From Wenxinia saemankumensis (lineage in GTDB: Bacteria > Pseudomonadota > Alphaproteobacteria > Rhodobacterales > Rhodobacteraceae), in contig NZ_FQYO01000001.1 in the NCBI RefSeq assembly GCF_900141735.1, forward strand, positions 1 to 64,000: a stretch of 64,000 nucleotides of DNA, given 5' to 3'. Every line of letters begins with the position of its first letter. Position 1 is the first letter of the stretch. Both the position numbers and the translations under genes were made by a program. The notes under the pieces are model-generated. The model was not told the origin of the DNA. It did no database searches and saw only the letters and a list, made by a program, of their open reading frames with translations. Shown here piece by piece: positions 1-9,685 of this stretch.

Positions 1-42
1 TGGAAGCTACGCCGCCTCGGGCCAGCTTCCCGTGCTCCCAGA

Positions 43-93
43 GGGGTCAGTTTTGGACGCCGATAAGGGGTCAAACTTCGGCGCCGATTGACA
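43..93. mobile_element. Terminus of an IS21-like element running off the left edge
   Basis: Two directly repeated blocks about 24 bp apart, each starting GGGGTCA and ending CGCCGAT (43-65 and 67-89), finish in TTGACA at 93. Multiple subterminal repeats of this type ending in TGTCA are typical of IS21-family ends (istA/istB elements). The element would extend leftwards beyond the window. It abuts the 3' end of a transposase reading frame, so it probably inserted into the neighbouring IS3 element and removed or displaced that element's left inverted repeat. The family call rests only on the end pattern; no istA/istB coding sequence is visible. Confidence 0.5.
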
Positions 94-481
94 GCGGAGG
101 CCGCGGGGGTCTGGTAGCCGAGTGCCGAATGGGGCCGGGCGGCGTTGTAGTCGGTGATCCAGGCGGCGATCAGGCTGCGGGCCTGGTCGAGGCCGAAGAA
201 CAGCGTCTCGTTCAGGAGCTCGTCCCGCATTTTCGAGTTGAACGCCTCGCAGATGCCGTTCTGCATGGGCTTGCCCGGCGCGATGATGTACCAGGGCACG
301 CCCGCCTCCTCGCTCCAGGCCAGCATCGCGTTCGAGGTGAATTCGGTGCCGTGGTCGCTGACGATCAGCCCCGGCTTGCCGCGCCGGGCAATGAGCGACG
401 TCAGTTCACGCGCCACGCGGCGGCCCGAGATCGAGGTATCGACGACTGCGGCGAGGCACTCCTTCGTCACGTCGTCACTCG

Positions 482-508
482 CCATCGTGCTTGAACCGAT
501 GGCGCACA
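482..508. repeat. Small inserted repeat, divergent copy A
   Basis: A divergent relative of the two better-preserved repeats at 628-658 and 795-825, sharing the core pattern CCATYG...ACCRATGGCGC. It lies in the OrfB frame where the motif FRIFN should continue into VVDD; the net insertion is about 35 bp, which shifts the frame. Assignment as a third copy rests on position and partial identity. Confidence 0.5.
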
Positions 509-627
509 GGGCTCGTCGTTGAAGATCCGGAAGCGGCGGCCCCGGGCAAACTGGTCGTGGACGAAGTCGACCGACCAGCGTGCATTCGGGACGGCCACCG
601 TCAGGAGCGGCGCCCGCGTGTCGCAGC

Positions 628-658
628 CATTGTCGCTCGGACCAATGGCGCTCCAATG
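628..658. repeat. Small inserted repeat, copy B
   Basis: 31 bp beginning CATTGTCGCTCGG and ending GCTCCAATG, identical at 29 of 31 positions with copy C at 795-825. It has inverted CATTG/CAATG ends and is flanked by the 6 bp direct repeat GCAGCC (623-628 and 659-664), which looks like a target duplication. The net insertion is 36 bp, so OrfB stays in frame here and gains 12 residues. Confidence 0.75.
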
Positions 659-794
659 GCAGCCCTTCTTCCGCCCCCGTCGCTTCCGAACCGACAGGCC
701 CTCCTCGCTGTAGAGCCGCTGCGTCTTCTTGCGGTTCACGACATGTCCCTCCCGCCTGAGCAGAACGTGCAGCGGCCGGTAGCCGAACCATCGT

Positions 795-825
795 CATTGT
801 CACTCGGACCAATGGCGTTCCAATG
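795..825. repeat. Small inserted repeat, copy C
   Basis: 31 bp beginning CATTGTCACTCGG and ending GTTCCAATG, differing from copy B at two positions. With its flanks the ends form a 9 bp perfect inverted repeat (TCGTCATTG...CAATGACGA). Read in the OrfB frame the insertion brings in TGA codons, so it terminates the transposase. Confidence 0.75.
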
Positions 826-999
826 ACGATCGCTCGGACGCCAGCGCCCGCAGACGCTCGCGTAGATCAGCATCGTCGGGACGTCGGCTGCGGTAGCGGA
901 CCGAGGTCCGGTCCGCCTCGATCACGGAACACGCCCGCCGCTCGTTCCTCTCGTGCTGCTCCACGAGGATCGCGACAGCTTCGCGCCTGACGGCGGCCG

Positions 1000-1269
1000 T
1001 CACCACTTTCGCGACAGGAGATCCTTCAGCGCGGCCTGATCAAGCAGGGATTCCGCCAGCAGCCGCTTCAGACGGCCATTCTCCTCCTCGAGCGCCTTCA
1101 GCCGCTTTACGTCCGACACGCCCATCCCGCCGAACTTGGCCTTCCAGGCGTAGAACGTCGCGCCGCTGATCCCGTGCCGGCGGCACAGCTCAGCCGTCTT
1201 CGCCCCGGCTTCCTGCTCACGCAGAATGCCGATGATCTGGTCCTCGGTGAACTTGGTTCGCTTCATCAT
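1000..1269 (-). CDS. IS3-family transposase OrfA (HTH_Tnp_1)
   Basis: An 89-residue protein beginning MMKRTKFTEDQIIGILRE, with a helix-turn-helix (residues about 9-50, including CRRHGISGATFYAWKAKFGG) followed by a leucine-zipper-like helix (LKALEEENGRLKRLLAE, about 58-75). Length and sequence are typical of OrfA of the IS3 family. It binds the element's terminal repeats and normally acts as the N-terminal part of an OrfAB fusion transposase. Its reading frame is intact, but the partner OrfB downstream is broken. Confidence 0.9.
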   Translation of the reverse strand: MMKRTKFTEDQIIGILREQEAGAKTAELCRRHGISGATFYAWKAKFGGMGVSDVKRLKALEEENGRLKRLLAESLLDQAALKDLLSRKW

Positions 1270-1437
1270 CCGGTCCTCTGGTTGGGCCGGACCCTAACAT
1301 CAGATGGAGGAACTACCGGGGGTCAGAGCACTGGAAATTCAGCATGCCTCCGTGCGGAAGCAGGGTGAGCCGAGAGCCTCGTGGATAGGCCCCCAGCCGC
1401 CCATTTCTGAACCCGGTCCTGTTTCACCAGGTCGCAA

Positions 1438-4089
1438 CTAATCCAGCAACACATGGATCGTGGCTCGCGGGGGAATTTCGATCAAACGCGGGGAGACGTC
1501 GATCTGCGTGTCAGGCAGAATTGCCCCATCCGGTCGGGCGAGCCTGACAGACCCGATCTCGCGGCTCGGCATGGACAGGCTCACCGTCGCTGCCGGGCCG
1601 GCATTGTTGAGGCTCAGCATGAGGCCCGACCCGGCAGGGGCCTTCCTGACCCGGGCGGTCACGGTGACCGGTCCATCCAGTTCGACGAGAGCCCTCGGTG
1701 GCTTCTCCTCGCTGTCGTAGGCGCGGACGATGACGGGCGGTGTGGTCTCCAGTTCGGCGAAGCGCGCGGCCTCGCCGAGATCGAGTTTCGGGCGCGGCAG
1801 GAGGCGGAAGCGGAACGGAATGCCGCCGCTCTGCACGATCGGGAAGTTGGTGTCCCAGTGGTTGTTCGTCAGCCAGAACGCGAGGAGGGGGTCGTTCCCC
1901 TGACGCCCGCTGCCGACATTGCCGGTCTGGATGCCGAAGGGCTGGACCAGCGGCGCATCGGGCGAGGCGACGGTGAGCGCGGCGCCATCGGTGCCGATCG
2001 CGGCGAAGCGCTGGATGCCGATCCAGGCCTCGCAGGAGAACGGGATCTGCTCTCGGGCGACGTCGATCACGGCATCCCCCACGTCGAGATGGATGGACGG
2101 ATCGCGGCCCGGTGCGCCGAACAGCATGTAGACGGAATCCGGCGCGGTCACCGGCGTCTTGAAGAGCATCGCGTCGACCTCGATCCCGTCACCCTCGGCA
2201 GGGAGCCTGTAGGTTATCCGGGCCGCATCGCCGTGGGGCCAGGACAGGTGGACGGTCAGGGCAATGCCCATCGGCGTCGCCTTGGCGGTTTCAAGGGTCA
2301 CCTTCGCGGCGGTCGCGCGTTCGAACTCGGTTCCTTCCGGCCAGCGGATCGTCTCCATCCGGCTCCAGTCGTAATCGCCGCCGAAGGTCGCGAAACGATC
2401 CTTCGACGGGTCGGGGAGGGATTCGTAGATCATACGGCCGAGCGGCGCGTCGGGCGCCACGCAGTCGCGGCCCGTCTCCTTGTCGACGAGCGAGCGGATC
2501 GCGCCGTCGCGGGGATCGATTTCCAGCCGCCAGCGGGGGCTTTCGATCCAGCCCTCGCCCGAGGCCATTCCGGGGACCTCCGGCGCATGGACGGGACGAA
2601 CGACCGCCTCCGAGAACGGCGGCAGGTCGGCCACGAGCACGTGGGTCGTGCTCGGGCTCTGCTCCTTCCGGGTCTGCATGCCGGTCAGGAACCTGTCCGA
2701 GGAATGGGCGTCGAGGATCGTCTGCGGCGCCGATCCTGCGTGGTCGGCCGGGACCGGCCAGTAGAGGCGGCGGGGATAGGACGAGGGGTTGGCCACGTAA
2801 TACCCGTGCTCCTCGACCGGCCCCGGGTCGAAGGCGTTGCCGCCCCTGCGTTCGCCCTTGCCGTTCACGCGGCGCAGGATGTGGTCCCCTTCCACCGCGC
2901 CGTCCGCGACCTCGTGCGCCCGGCGGCGGCTCTCGGTCGAGGCGGCCTCGAGCGCGAGGGCGAAGCCGTGATGGGCGCGGTGCGTCTTCCAGCTGAGCTG
3001 CATCCGCGCGAAGGGCGAATCCGGATCGGCATGGGTGTTGTAGGCGCCCCAGGTGTGCTCGTCGTACCATTGCAGCTCGTCCGCCGCCCGGTCGAGCAGG
3101 CTGTCGTCGCCCCCTTTCGTGAAGGCGGTCAGGAAGTCGACGGCCGGCAGCAGCCGCTCCGCCTGCCGGGCAACGACCGTCTCGTAGGCGGTGGAGCCGA
3201 CACCGTCGACCCAGTAGTCGGACCAGTCGCCGGCATGGACGGGCAGGGGGGTGCCCTCCGCCTCGACCGAGCGCCGGATCGCGCGCATCGCCTCCGTCAC
3301 GGTGCAGATCCGCATGCGGGGGGTGCGCCCCTCGCCGTTCCAGCGCTCGACGAACTCGGACAGGCCGCGCGTGGCGAAGCCGTTGTCCGGCGCGGCCTTG
3401 TTCGTGACCGGCATGATGACGGCGCTGTAGGGGTAGCCGCCCCGCTCCTCCAGCCGGGCGAGGGTGCGGTCGATCGTGGCCTGCGTATGTTCGGGGTCGT
3501 CGTTGCCGAGATAGAAGGTGTTGGTTCCGGTCGAGTAGTGCCAGCCGTGATAGGTGAAGAGGTCGCGTCCGCTGGGGCTGCGCCAGTCGAAGATCCGCTG
3601 CATGGTGTCGAAATGCATGCCCCGGTGGGGGTTCGATTCCAGAAGGAAGCCCTCGATGCCGAGGTCAATCAGGATGTCGGTCCAGAACCAGCCGAGACCG
3701 TTGACATCGCACTGCATCGCGACCTTCGGGTCGAGACCCTCGTCCTTCAGCAGCCGCAGATGCTTGAGCGATCGCAGCGCATTGGCCGGGCTGATGAGGG
3801 GCGTCCAGTGGACCGGCATCGCGGCGGCGTCGACCAGCCCGTCGGCATAGAGGCCGCGGAAGCGGTCCTTCTGGCCGTCGCTCGCATGGCGGAACCAGTC
3901 GGCGGTGATCGCGCTCACCTCGCAGGTCCAGCGGAACCGCGCCTCGTCCGGGCGATGACTCTCCGCCTCGACCAGGTCGAGCGCGTCGTCGATGATCCGG
4001 CGCTGATGACGGAACAGCGTGTCGGCGTAGTCGGTGTAGCCGATATCGGTATGCGTGTGGTTGATCAGCAGGATGTCCTGGATGGCCAT
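1438..4089 (-). CDS. GH38-like (alpha-mannosidase type / DUF5054-like) glycosidase
   Basis: 883 residues. The N-terminus contains HTHTDIGYT (residues 11-19), matching the metal-binding His-x-Asp of glycoside hydrolase family 38, and QCDVNGLGWFW (127-136), whose Asp128 is in the position expected of the catalytic nucleophile. A later WYDEHTWGAYN segment resembles the metal-binding His region of GH38-like DUF5054 proteins. The C-terminal half looks like the beta-sandwich of these enzymes. No signal peptide is visible, so it probably acts in the cytoplasm on imported oligosaccharides. It lies 31 bp downstream of the lactonase gene on the same strand and is probably co-transcribed with it. The fold class is fairly secure; substrate (mannoside or another alpha-linked sugar) cannot be told from sequence. 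Confidence 0.75.
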   Translation of the reverse strand: MAIQDILLINHTHTDIGYTDYADTLFRHQRRIIDDALDLVEAESHRPDEARFRWTCEVSAITADWFRHASDGQKDRFRGLYADGLVDAAAMPVHWTPLISPANALRSLKHLRLLKDEGLDPKVAMQCDVNGLGWFWTDILIDLGIEGFLLESNPHRGMHFDTMQRIFDWRSPSGRDLFTYHGWHYSTGTNTFYLGNDDPEHTQATIDRTLARLEERGGYPYSAVIMPVTNKAAPDNGFATRGLSEFVERWNGEGRTPRMRICTVTEAMRAIRRSVEAEGTPLPVHAGDWSDYWVDGVGSTAYETVVARQAERLLPAVDFLTAFTKGGDDSLLDRAADELQWYDEHTWGAYNTHADPDSPFARMQLSWKTHRAHHGFALALEAASTESRRRAHEVADGAVEGDHILRRVNGKGERRGGNAFDPGPVEEHGYYVANPSSYPRRLYWPVPADHAGSAPQTILDAHSSDRFLTGMQTRKEQSPSTTHVLVADLPPFSEAVVRPVHAPEVPGMASGEGWIESPRWRLEIDPRDGAIRSLVDKETGRDCVAPDAPLGRMIYESLPDPSKDRFATFGGDYDWSRMETIRWPEGTEFERATAAKVTLETAKATPMGIALTVHLSWPHGDAARITYRLPAEGDGIEVDAMLFKTPVTAPDSVYMLFGAPGRDPSIHLDVGDAVIDVAREQIPFSCEAWIGIQRFAAIGTDGAALTVASPDAPLVQPFGIQTGNVGSGRQGNDPLLAFWLTNNHWDTNFPIVQSGGIPFRFRLLPRPKLDLGEAARFAELETTPPVIVRAYDSEEKPPRALVELDGPVTVTARVRKAPAGSGLMLSLNNAGPAATVSLSMPSREIGSVRLARPDGAILPDTQIDVSPRLIEIPPRATIHVLLD

Positions 4090-4120
4090 GGGGACCTCGG
4101 GGTTCTGGGGAATGGGGTGG

Positions 4121-5182
4121 TTAGAGGAAGGCGACCGTCAGCGGCGAACCGACGCCGAGCCGGAAGGACGGCACTGGGCCGGGCAGGCCGTCGTCCAGGG
4201 GCCAGACGGTCACCTCGTCGGACTCCTGGTTGGCGATGACGAGGTGCCGGCCGGACGGGGACAGGGCCAGGTCGCGGGGCGTCCTGCCGCCGGACGGGGC
4301 GCGACCGACGATCCGGGCGGTCCGGTCGCTGCCGCCCACGCCGAGGGTGACGATCTCGTCCGTCAGGCGATTGGTGGCGTAGAGATGCCGCCCGTCCGGA
4401 TGGGCGACCAGCCCCGCAGGCTGGACCGGAGCACCGCCCGGATCGGCAAGACTCTCGGTGTGCAGCGCCGTAAGTCGCCCGGTGGGGGCATGGCAGGCCA
4501 GCGACGTCACGCCGCCGATCAGCTCGGCGATCAGCCAGGCGCGATCCGGGTCCGGCCCGAAGACGAGGTGCCGGGGCCCGGTCCCGGGCGGAAGGACGGT
4601 GTCGAGGTCGGGCCGCGCCTCGAGCGCGCCGTCCGTGACCCCGTAGGCGACGATCCTGTCGATGCCGAGGTCGCAGACGTATAGGACGCGCCCGTCCGGT
4701 GACCAGGCCGCGCAATGGGCATGCGGCGCTTCCTGACGGTCGGGGTTCGGGCCGGAGCCATCGTGCCGGAATAGCTGCCGTACGCCCGTGGAGGCGTCGA
4801 ACACCGCTAGGCCGGCATCCGGGCCGTCGACCCGAGGCCCGCCATAGCTCGTCACGGCGACCAGCCGTCCGTCCGGCGAGGGCGCGGCGTGGCATCCCTC
4901 CCATCCGCCGGCGGGCCAGACCGGCCCCACGGCGTCGTCCTTCCCGGGGCAGAGGCGCGCCAACGCGCTTTCGGCCCCGCCGTCGTGATCGGTGACGGTC
5001 CAGGCGGCCCCGCCCTTCGGCAAGGGCACGATCCACGAGACATCCTGCAGGGGAAGGGGTGCCCCCAGCCGGTCGAGTCGCCCAGAGGCGTCGTCGAAGG
5101 CGCAGGCCGTCACCCCTTCGCCGTTGGCCGGTCCGATATGGGGCGCGGGACGCGTCAGGCTTCCGATCAGCAGGCGGGACAT
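4121..5182 (-). CDS. Lactonase family protein (Pgl-type beta-propeller)
   Basis: 353 residues from ATG 5182, chosen because GGAGGG sits just upstream and the product starts MSRLLIGSLTR; an ATG 30 nt further up adds a poor N-terminus. Repeated blade motifs such as PHAHCAAWSPDG, VLYVCDLGIDRIV, GTGPRHLVFGPD and PSGRHLVIANQESDEV are diagnostic of the YbhE/Pgl 7-bladed propeller lactonases, which open sugar lactones such as 6-phosphogluconolactone. No signal peptide. Next to an SDR dehydrogenase and an aldonate dehydratase-like enzyme, its likely job is to hydrolyse the lactone made by sugar oxidation. It leads an operon with the GH38-like gene, divergent from the dehydrogenase operon. Confidence 0.85.
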   Translation of the reverse strand: MSRLLIGSLTRPAPHIGPANGEGVTACAFDDASGRLDRLGAPLPLQDVSWIVPLPKGGAAWTVTDHDGGAESALARLCPGKDDAVGPVWPAGGWEGCHAAPSPDGRLVAVTSYGGPRVDGPDAGLAVFDASTGVRQLFRHDGSGPNPDRQEAPHAHCAAWSPDGRVLYVCDLGIDRIVAYGVTDGALEARPDLDTVLPPGTGPRHLVFGPDPDRAWLIAELIGGVTSLACHAPTGRLTALHTESLADPGGAPVQPAGLVAHPDGRHLYATNRLTDEIVTLGVGGSDRTARIVGRAPSGGRTPRDLALSPSGRHLVIANQESDEVTVWPLDDGLPGPVPSFRLGVGSPLTVAFL

Positions 5183-5202
5183 CGGCCCTCCGAAATCACA
5201 TG

Positions 5203-5240
5203 TTGACTGCACTAGTATGGTAGCACTATCAGAGGTGCAA
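5203..5240. promoter_or_regulatory. Divergent promoter/operator region between lactonase and SDR operons
   Basis: On the minus strand TTGCAC (5240-5235) and TACTAG (5217-5212) are separated by 17 bp, a plausible promoter for the lactonase-GH38 operon; on the plus strand TTGACT (5203-5208) could serve the other direction. The spacer contains TAGT-N8-ACTA (5213-5228), an inverted repeat well placed to be an operator, perhaps for the GntR regulator at 11529-12269. Promoter matches are imperfect. Confidence 0.4.
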
Positions 5241-5255
5241 CACCTATCGCATCGG

Positions 5256-6035
5256 ATGAGCGTCTTGACGAAGAAAGCCTACATCGTGACCGGGGCGGCC
5301 AAGGGGATCGGCCGGGCCGTCGCGGCCCGCCTGTCCGAAGAGGGCGCCGATCTCGTCCTGATGGATCTGGACGAGGCCGCCCTCGGCCGGGCCAGCGCCG
5401 AGCTCGGGGCGGAAGCCGTCCTCGGCTCGGTCGCCGATGCCGCGGCGTGCCAGCGAGCGGCCGAGACGGCGGAGCGCGCCTTCGGCCGGCTCGACGGGCT
5501 GTCTCACAATGCCGGGATCCAGCGCTACGGCGACGTCGTCTCGACCACGCCCGAGGGCTGGCAAGAGGTGATCGACACCAATCTCACCGGCGCCTTCCTG
5601 ATCGCCCGCGCTGCGATGCCGGCGATCCGCCGGGCGCGCGGGTCGGTCGTCATGACCGCCTCGGTGCAGAGCCTCGCCGCGCAGCAGGGCGCGCTCGCCT
5701 ATGTCGCGGCCAAGCACGGGCTCGCGGGTCTCGTCGCCGGCATGGCGGTGGACGAAGCGTGGCGGGGCGTGCGGGTGAACGGCGTCGCGCCGGGATCGGT
5801 GGATACGCCGATGCTACGGGACGCCATCGCGCTCGACCCCGACCCGGACGCGCTCGGCCGTGCCATCGACGCGATGCATCCGCTGGGGCGCCGCGCGACG
5901 GCGGAGGAGGTGGCCTCGGTGATCGCCTTCCTGCTGTCGGACGCCGCGTCCTTCGTCACCGGCGAGATGGTGCGCGTGGACGGGGGGCTGCTGTCGCTCA
6001 TCGGCGGCGCGCCCGAGGCGGGGGGCGGCGCATGA
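5256..6035 (+). CDS. SDR-family sugar dehydrogenase
   Basis: 259 residues. Classical short-chain dehydrogenase: cofactor motif VTGAAKGIG (about 10-18), HNAG (about 86), catalytic Ser in MTASVQS, Tyr-x3-Lys in YVAAK, and the C-terminal VTGEMVRVDGG. The Asp in LMDLDE after beta-2 suggests NAD(H) preference. The start MSVLTKK has no strong ribosome-binding site. Its stop overlaps the start of the downstream enolase-superfamily gene (ATGA). Beside a lactonase and a dehydratase it most likely oxidises an aldose to its lactone. Substrate unknown. Confidence 0.8.
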   Translation: MSVLTKKAYIVTGAAKGIGRAVAARLSEEGADLVLMDLDEAALGRASAELGAEAVLGSVADAAACQRAAETAERAFGRLDGLSHNAGIQRYGDVVSTTPEGWQEVIDTNLTGAFLIARAAMPAIRRARGSVVMTASVQSLAAQQGALAYVAAKHGLAGLVAGMAVDEAWRGVRVNGVAPGSVDTPMLRDAIALDPDPDALGRAIDAMHPLGRRATAEEVASVIAFLLSDAASFVTGEMVRVDGGLLSLIGGAPEAGGGA

Positions 6036-7257
6036 GGATCGTGGACATCAGGGCGACGACCATCGCCCTGCCGCTCGAGGCGCCGCTGCGCCACGCCCAC
6101 GGCGCCCACTGGCAACGCTTCGTGCGGACCATCGTCGAGATCGTGACCGATGACGGCCTGTCCGGCTGGGGCGAGCTCGGCGGCGGCGGCGAGGCGGCGG
6201 AGGCGGCGATCACCGGGCTGCTGCCCTATCTCAAGGGGCACGATCCCCTGCAGCTGGAACAGCTGCGGTGGAAGATCATGAACCCCGTCGCGTCCCTCTA
6301 CAACAACCGGATGCAGCTTCACGCCGCGATAGAGATGGCCTGCATGGACGTGGCGGGCAAGGCGCGGAACATGCGCGCCTGCGACCTGATCGGGGGCGCC
6401 CTGCGCGAGGAGGTCCCCTTCGCGGCCTACCTCTTCTACCGCTATCCCGGCGAGGGGCGTGGCGGAGAGACCAGCGCCGACGAGGTGATCGCCGAGGCGA
6501 AGCGGCTGAAGGACCGCTACGGCTTCACCAGCCACAAGCTGAAGGGCGGCGTCTTCGCCCCTGACCACGACATCGAGGTCTATACCGCGCTCGCGGATGC
6601 CTTACCCGGCGACCGCTTCCGCCTCGACCCCAATTCTGCCTGGAGCGTGGAGGAGGCGATCCGCGTCGCCGAGGCGGTGAAGGGCGTGCGCAACGACTAT
6701 CTCGAGGATTTCTGCTTCGGGCTGGAGGGGATGCGGCGGCTGCGCCAACGCGTCACCACCCCGACCGCCACGAACGTCGTCGTCGTCAATTTCGAACAGC
6801 TCGCCGCGAACATCCGGCAGGAGGCGGTGGATGTCGTCCTGCTCGACACGACCTTCTTCGGCGGGCTGCGGCAGGCCTATCGTGCGGGCCAGATCCTCGA
6901 GGCGTTCCAGTTCGGCGCCGGGGTCCATTCCTCGGGAGAGGCGGGGATCCAGCTGGCCTCCATGCTCCATCTCGGAGCGGCCCTGCCGAACATGAGCTTC
7001 GCGGCGGACGCGCATTACCACCACCTGCAGGACGACATCCTCGTCGGCGGCAAGATCCCGGTGGAGAACGGACGGATGAAGGTTCCGCAGGGGGCCGGTC
7101 TCGGCGTCGAGGTCGACCGGGACAAGCTCGCGCGATACGCCGAGCATTACCGCGAGGTGGGCGGCTATGCCTACGACCGCGATCCGGGCCGCCCGGACTG
7201 GTACGCGACCTGGCCCGAGACGCGCTTCGCCGATCCGCGCGCGGGGGGGATGCGCTG

Positions 7258-7258
<1 letters not shown>
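6032..7258 (+). CDS. Enolase-superfamily sugar-acid dehydratase (glucarate dehydratase-like)
   Basis: 408 residues. The N-terminal capping domain is followed by a barrel with SHKLKGG (KxK general-base motif), metal-ligand positions in RLDPNSAW and NDYLEDF, TATNVVVVNF at the third-ligand position and a catalytic-His segment GVHSSGEAGIQLASMLHLG, which resembles the HSNN...His region of glucarate dehydratases. These enzymes dehydrate sugar acids to 2-keto-3-deoxy acids. It is translationally coupled to the SDR upstream and the ABC ATPase downstream. The product would need an aldolase that is not in this window. Confidence 0.8.
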
Positions 7259-8349
<1,091 letters not shown>

Positions 8350-8383
8350 CCTGCGCAGCGAGACAGAACAGGGAGAGAGAAAG

Positions 8384-9619
8384 ATGAGAGTTTCGACATT
8401 GCTGGCGTCCGCCGCGATCACGGCGGCGGGATGGACCGCCGCGAGCGCGCAGGACGTCACCTTCTACTACGACAAGAGCGGCTGGGACGAGGGCTTCGCC
8501 GCGCTGATCGAGGGCGCCTCCGAGGCGTCGGGCCTCGACATCGCGGGCCAGCAGCAGACGCCCACCGATCGCTACCAGGCCTACATCATGTCCTCCATCG
8601 CCGGCGGCGCGACGCCCGCGATCTTCACCTGGTGGAACGGCAAGCAGCTCGACAGCCTCGTCGAGACCGGCGAGATCGCCGACCTGACCGCGCTCTGGGA
8701 CGAGGCCATCGAGGCGGGCTGGTTCTCGGAGGCCGAGCGGGAACTCTTCTCGGTCGACGGCACGCCCTACGCCATCCCGCTCAACGTCGCGCGCTGGCCG
8801 GTCCTCTACAACAAGGACGCCTTCGAGGCGGCCGGGATCGAGCAGCCCCCGCAGAGCTGGGACGAGCTGATCGCCGCCGCCGACGCCCTGAAGGAGGCCG
8901 GCTACGTGCCCTTCAACGCGCCCGCCGTGGGCGGCTGGATGGGCTTCATCTGGTTCTCGGAGCTGATGATCCGCACCGATCCCGACGCCTTCGTCGGCCT
9001 GACCGATGGCTCCGTCCCCTATGACGGCCCCGAGGTGCAGCGGGCGATGGAGATCTGGACCGACTTCTACGAGCGCGGCTACTTCACCGATGCGCGCGAG
9101 CAGGACGAGACCCGCTTCATGGTCAACGAGGAGGCGGCGATGTACCTCATCGGCGAGTGGACCGCCGGCATCCTCGCCAATCGCGGCATGGAGCCGGGGG
9201 AGCAGATCGGCGCGTTCCTGCTGCCGCCGATCGACGCCGAAACCGAGAACTCCGTCATCGTCGAGGCGGCGCCGATCGTCTTCTCCGCCGACGCGATGGA
9301 GGAGATGCCGGCCCTGATGGACGCGGCCCGCTACCTGATGTCGCCCGAGGCCGGCAACGCGCTCGGTGCGGCGAACGGGATCTACAGCGGCAACCTGATG
9401 ACCGACGCGCCGAACGCCATCGTCTCGGACGTGAACGCGATCATCGCCGAGGACGCGCCGCGCTCGATCGTGCGGTGGTGGGAAGCCGTTCCCCCCGAAC
9501 TGCAGGGCGATCTCGTCTCGCAGATGAACGCCTTCATGCTCGATCCCACGGAAGAGAACGCGCAGCGCGTCATGGACGACATGCAGGCCCTGAACGAGAG
9601 CTACTGGGCCTTCCAGTAA
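8384..9619 (+). CDS. ABC sugar-binding protein (extracellular, CUT1 family)
   Basis: 411 residues with a clear signal peptide (MRVSTLLASAAITAAGWTAA, cleavage likely before QDVTF). Good ribosome-binding site GGGAGAG upstream. Motifs such as GGATPAIFTWWNGKQL, NVARWPVLYNKDAFEAAGI and a C-terminal MSPEAGNALGAANGIYSG place it in the MalE-like family 1 solute-binding proteins. It captures the sugar or oligosaccharide in the periplasm for the permease pair downstream. Ligand not predictable from sequence. Confidence 0.92.
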   Translation: MRVSTLLASAAITAAGWTAASAQDVTFYYDKSGWDEGFAALIEGASEASGLDIAGQQQTPTDRYQAYIMSSIAGGATPAIFTWWNGKQLDSLVETGEIADLTALWDEAIEAGWFSEAERELFSVDGTPYAIPLNVARWPVLYNKDAFEAAGIEQPPQSWDELIAAADALKEAGYVPFNAPAVGGWMGFIWFSELMIRTDPDAFVGLTDGSVPYDGPEVQRAMEIWTDFYERGYFTDAREQDETRFMVNEEAAMYLIGEWTAGILANRGMEPGEQIGAFLLPPIDAETENSVIVEAAPIVFSADAMEEMPALMDAARYLMSPEAGNALGAANGIYSGNLMTDAPNAIVSDVNAIIAEDAPRSIVRWWEAVPPELQGDLVSQMNAFMLDPTEENAQRVMDDMQALNESYWAFQ

Positions 9620-9630
9620 TCCGATCCACC

Positions 9631-9660
9631 GGGCCGCGCCTCGCGAGAGGGGCGCGGCCC
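9631..9660 (+). terminator. Intercistronic hairpin after the binding-protein gene
   Basis: A perfect 10 bp stem, GGGCCGCGCC (9631-9640) with GGCGCGGCCC (9651-9660), around a 10 nt loop. It lacks a T-run, so it is more likely an mRNA-stabilising or partially terminating hairpin that raises binding-protein levels above permease levels, as is common in binding-protein transporter operons. Confidence 0.65.
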
Positions 9661-9685
9661 ATCCGCGCCGCGGGAGTCCGCCCAG

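Larger units (their letters stand above)
94..1006 (-). pseudogene. IS3-family transposase OrfB (DDE integrase core), disrupted
   Basis: Reading on the minus strand, pieces of an rve-type DDE integrase can be joined: a HTH_21-like N-terminal part (about 1006-830), the stretch containing [13 protein letters not shown] (about 590-530), and the C-terminal core with VSDHGTEF and [15 protein letters not shown] (about 380-260), ending with the usual [12 protein letters not shown] (about 140-105). Three inserts break it: one near 795-825 brings in-frame TGA codons, one near 628-658 adds 12 codons in frame, and one near 482-508 shifts the frame. OrfB would normally be made by frameshift from OrfA, with which it overlaps. 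No intact product is possible. Confidence 0.85.
94..1325 (-). mobile_element. Degenerate IS3-family element
   Basis: This stretch holds OrfA and a broken OrfB of an IS3-family transposase on the minus strand. The right end is recognisable: just outside OrfA the sequence GGAACTACCGGGGGTCA ends near 1325, which on the minus strand reads TGACCCCCGG, a typical IS3 TG...CA terminus. The matching left end is missing, apparently because an IS21-like end sits there. OrfB carries three inserted ~35-36 bp sequences, so the element is dead unless complemented in trans. Confidence 0.75.

Noticed and set aside
1453-4239. A 928-codon plus-strand open frame opposite the GH38-like gene
   Set aside because: It is an antisense frame typical of GC-rich DNA; no domain is recognisable and the minus-strand protein has clear family motifs.
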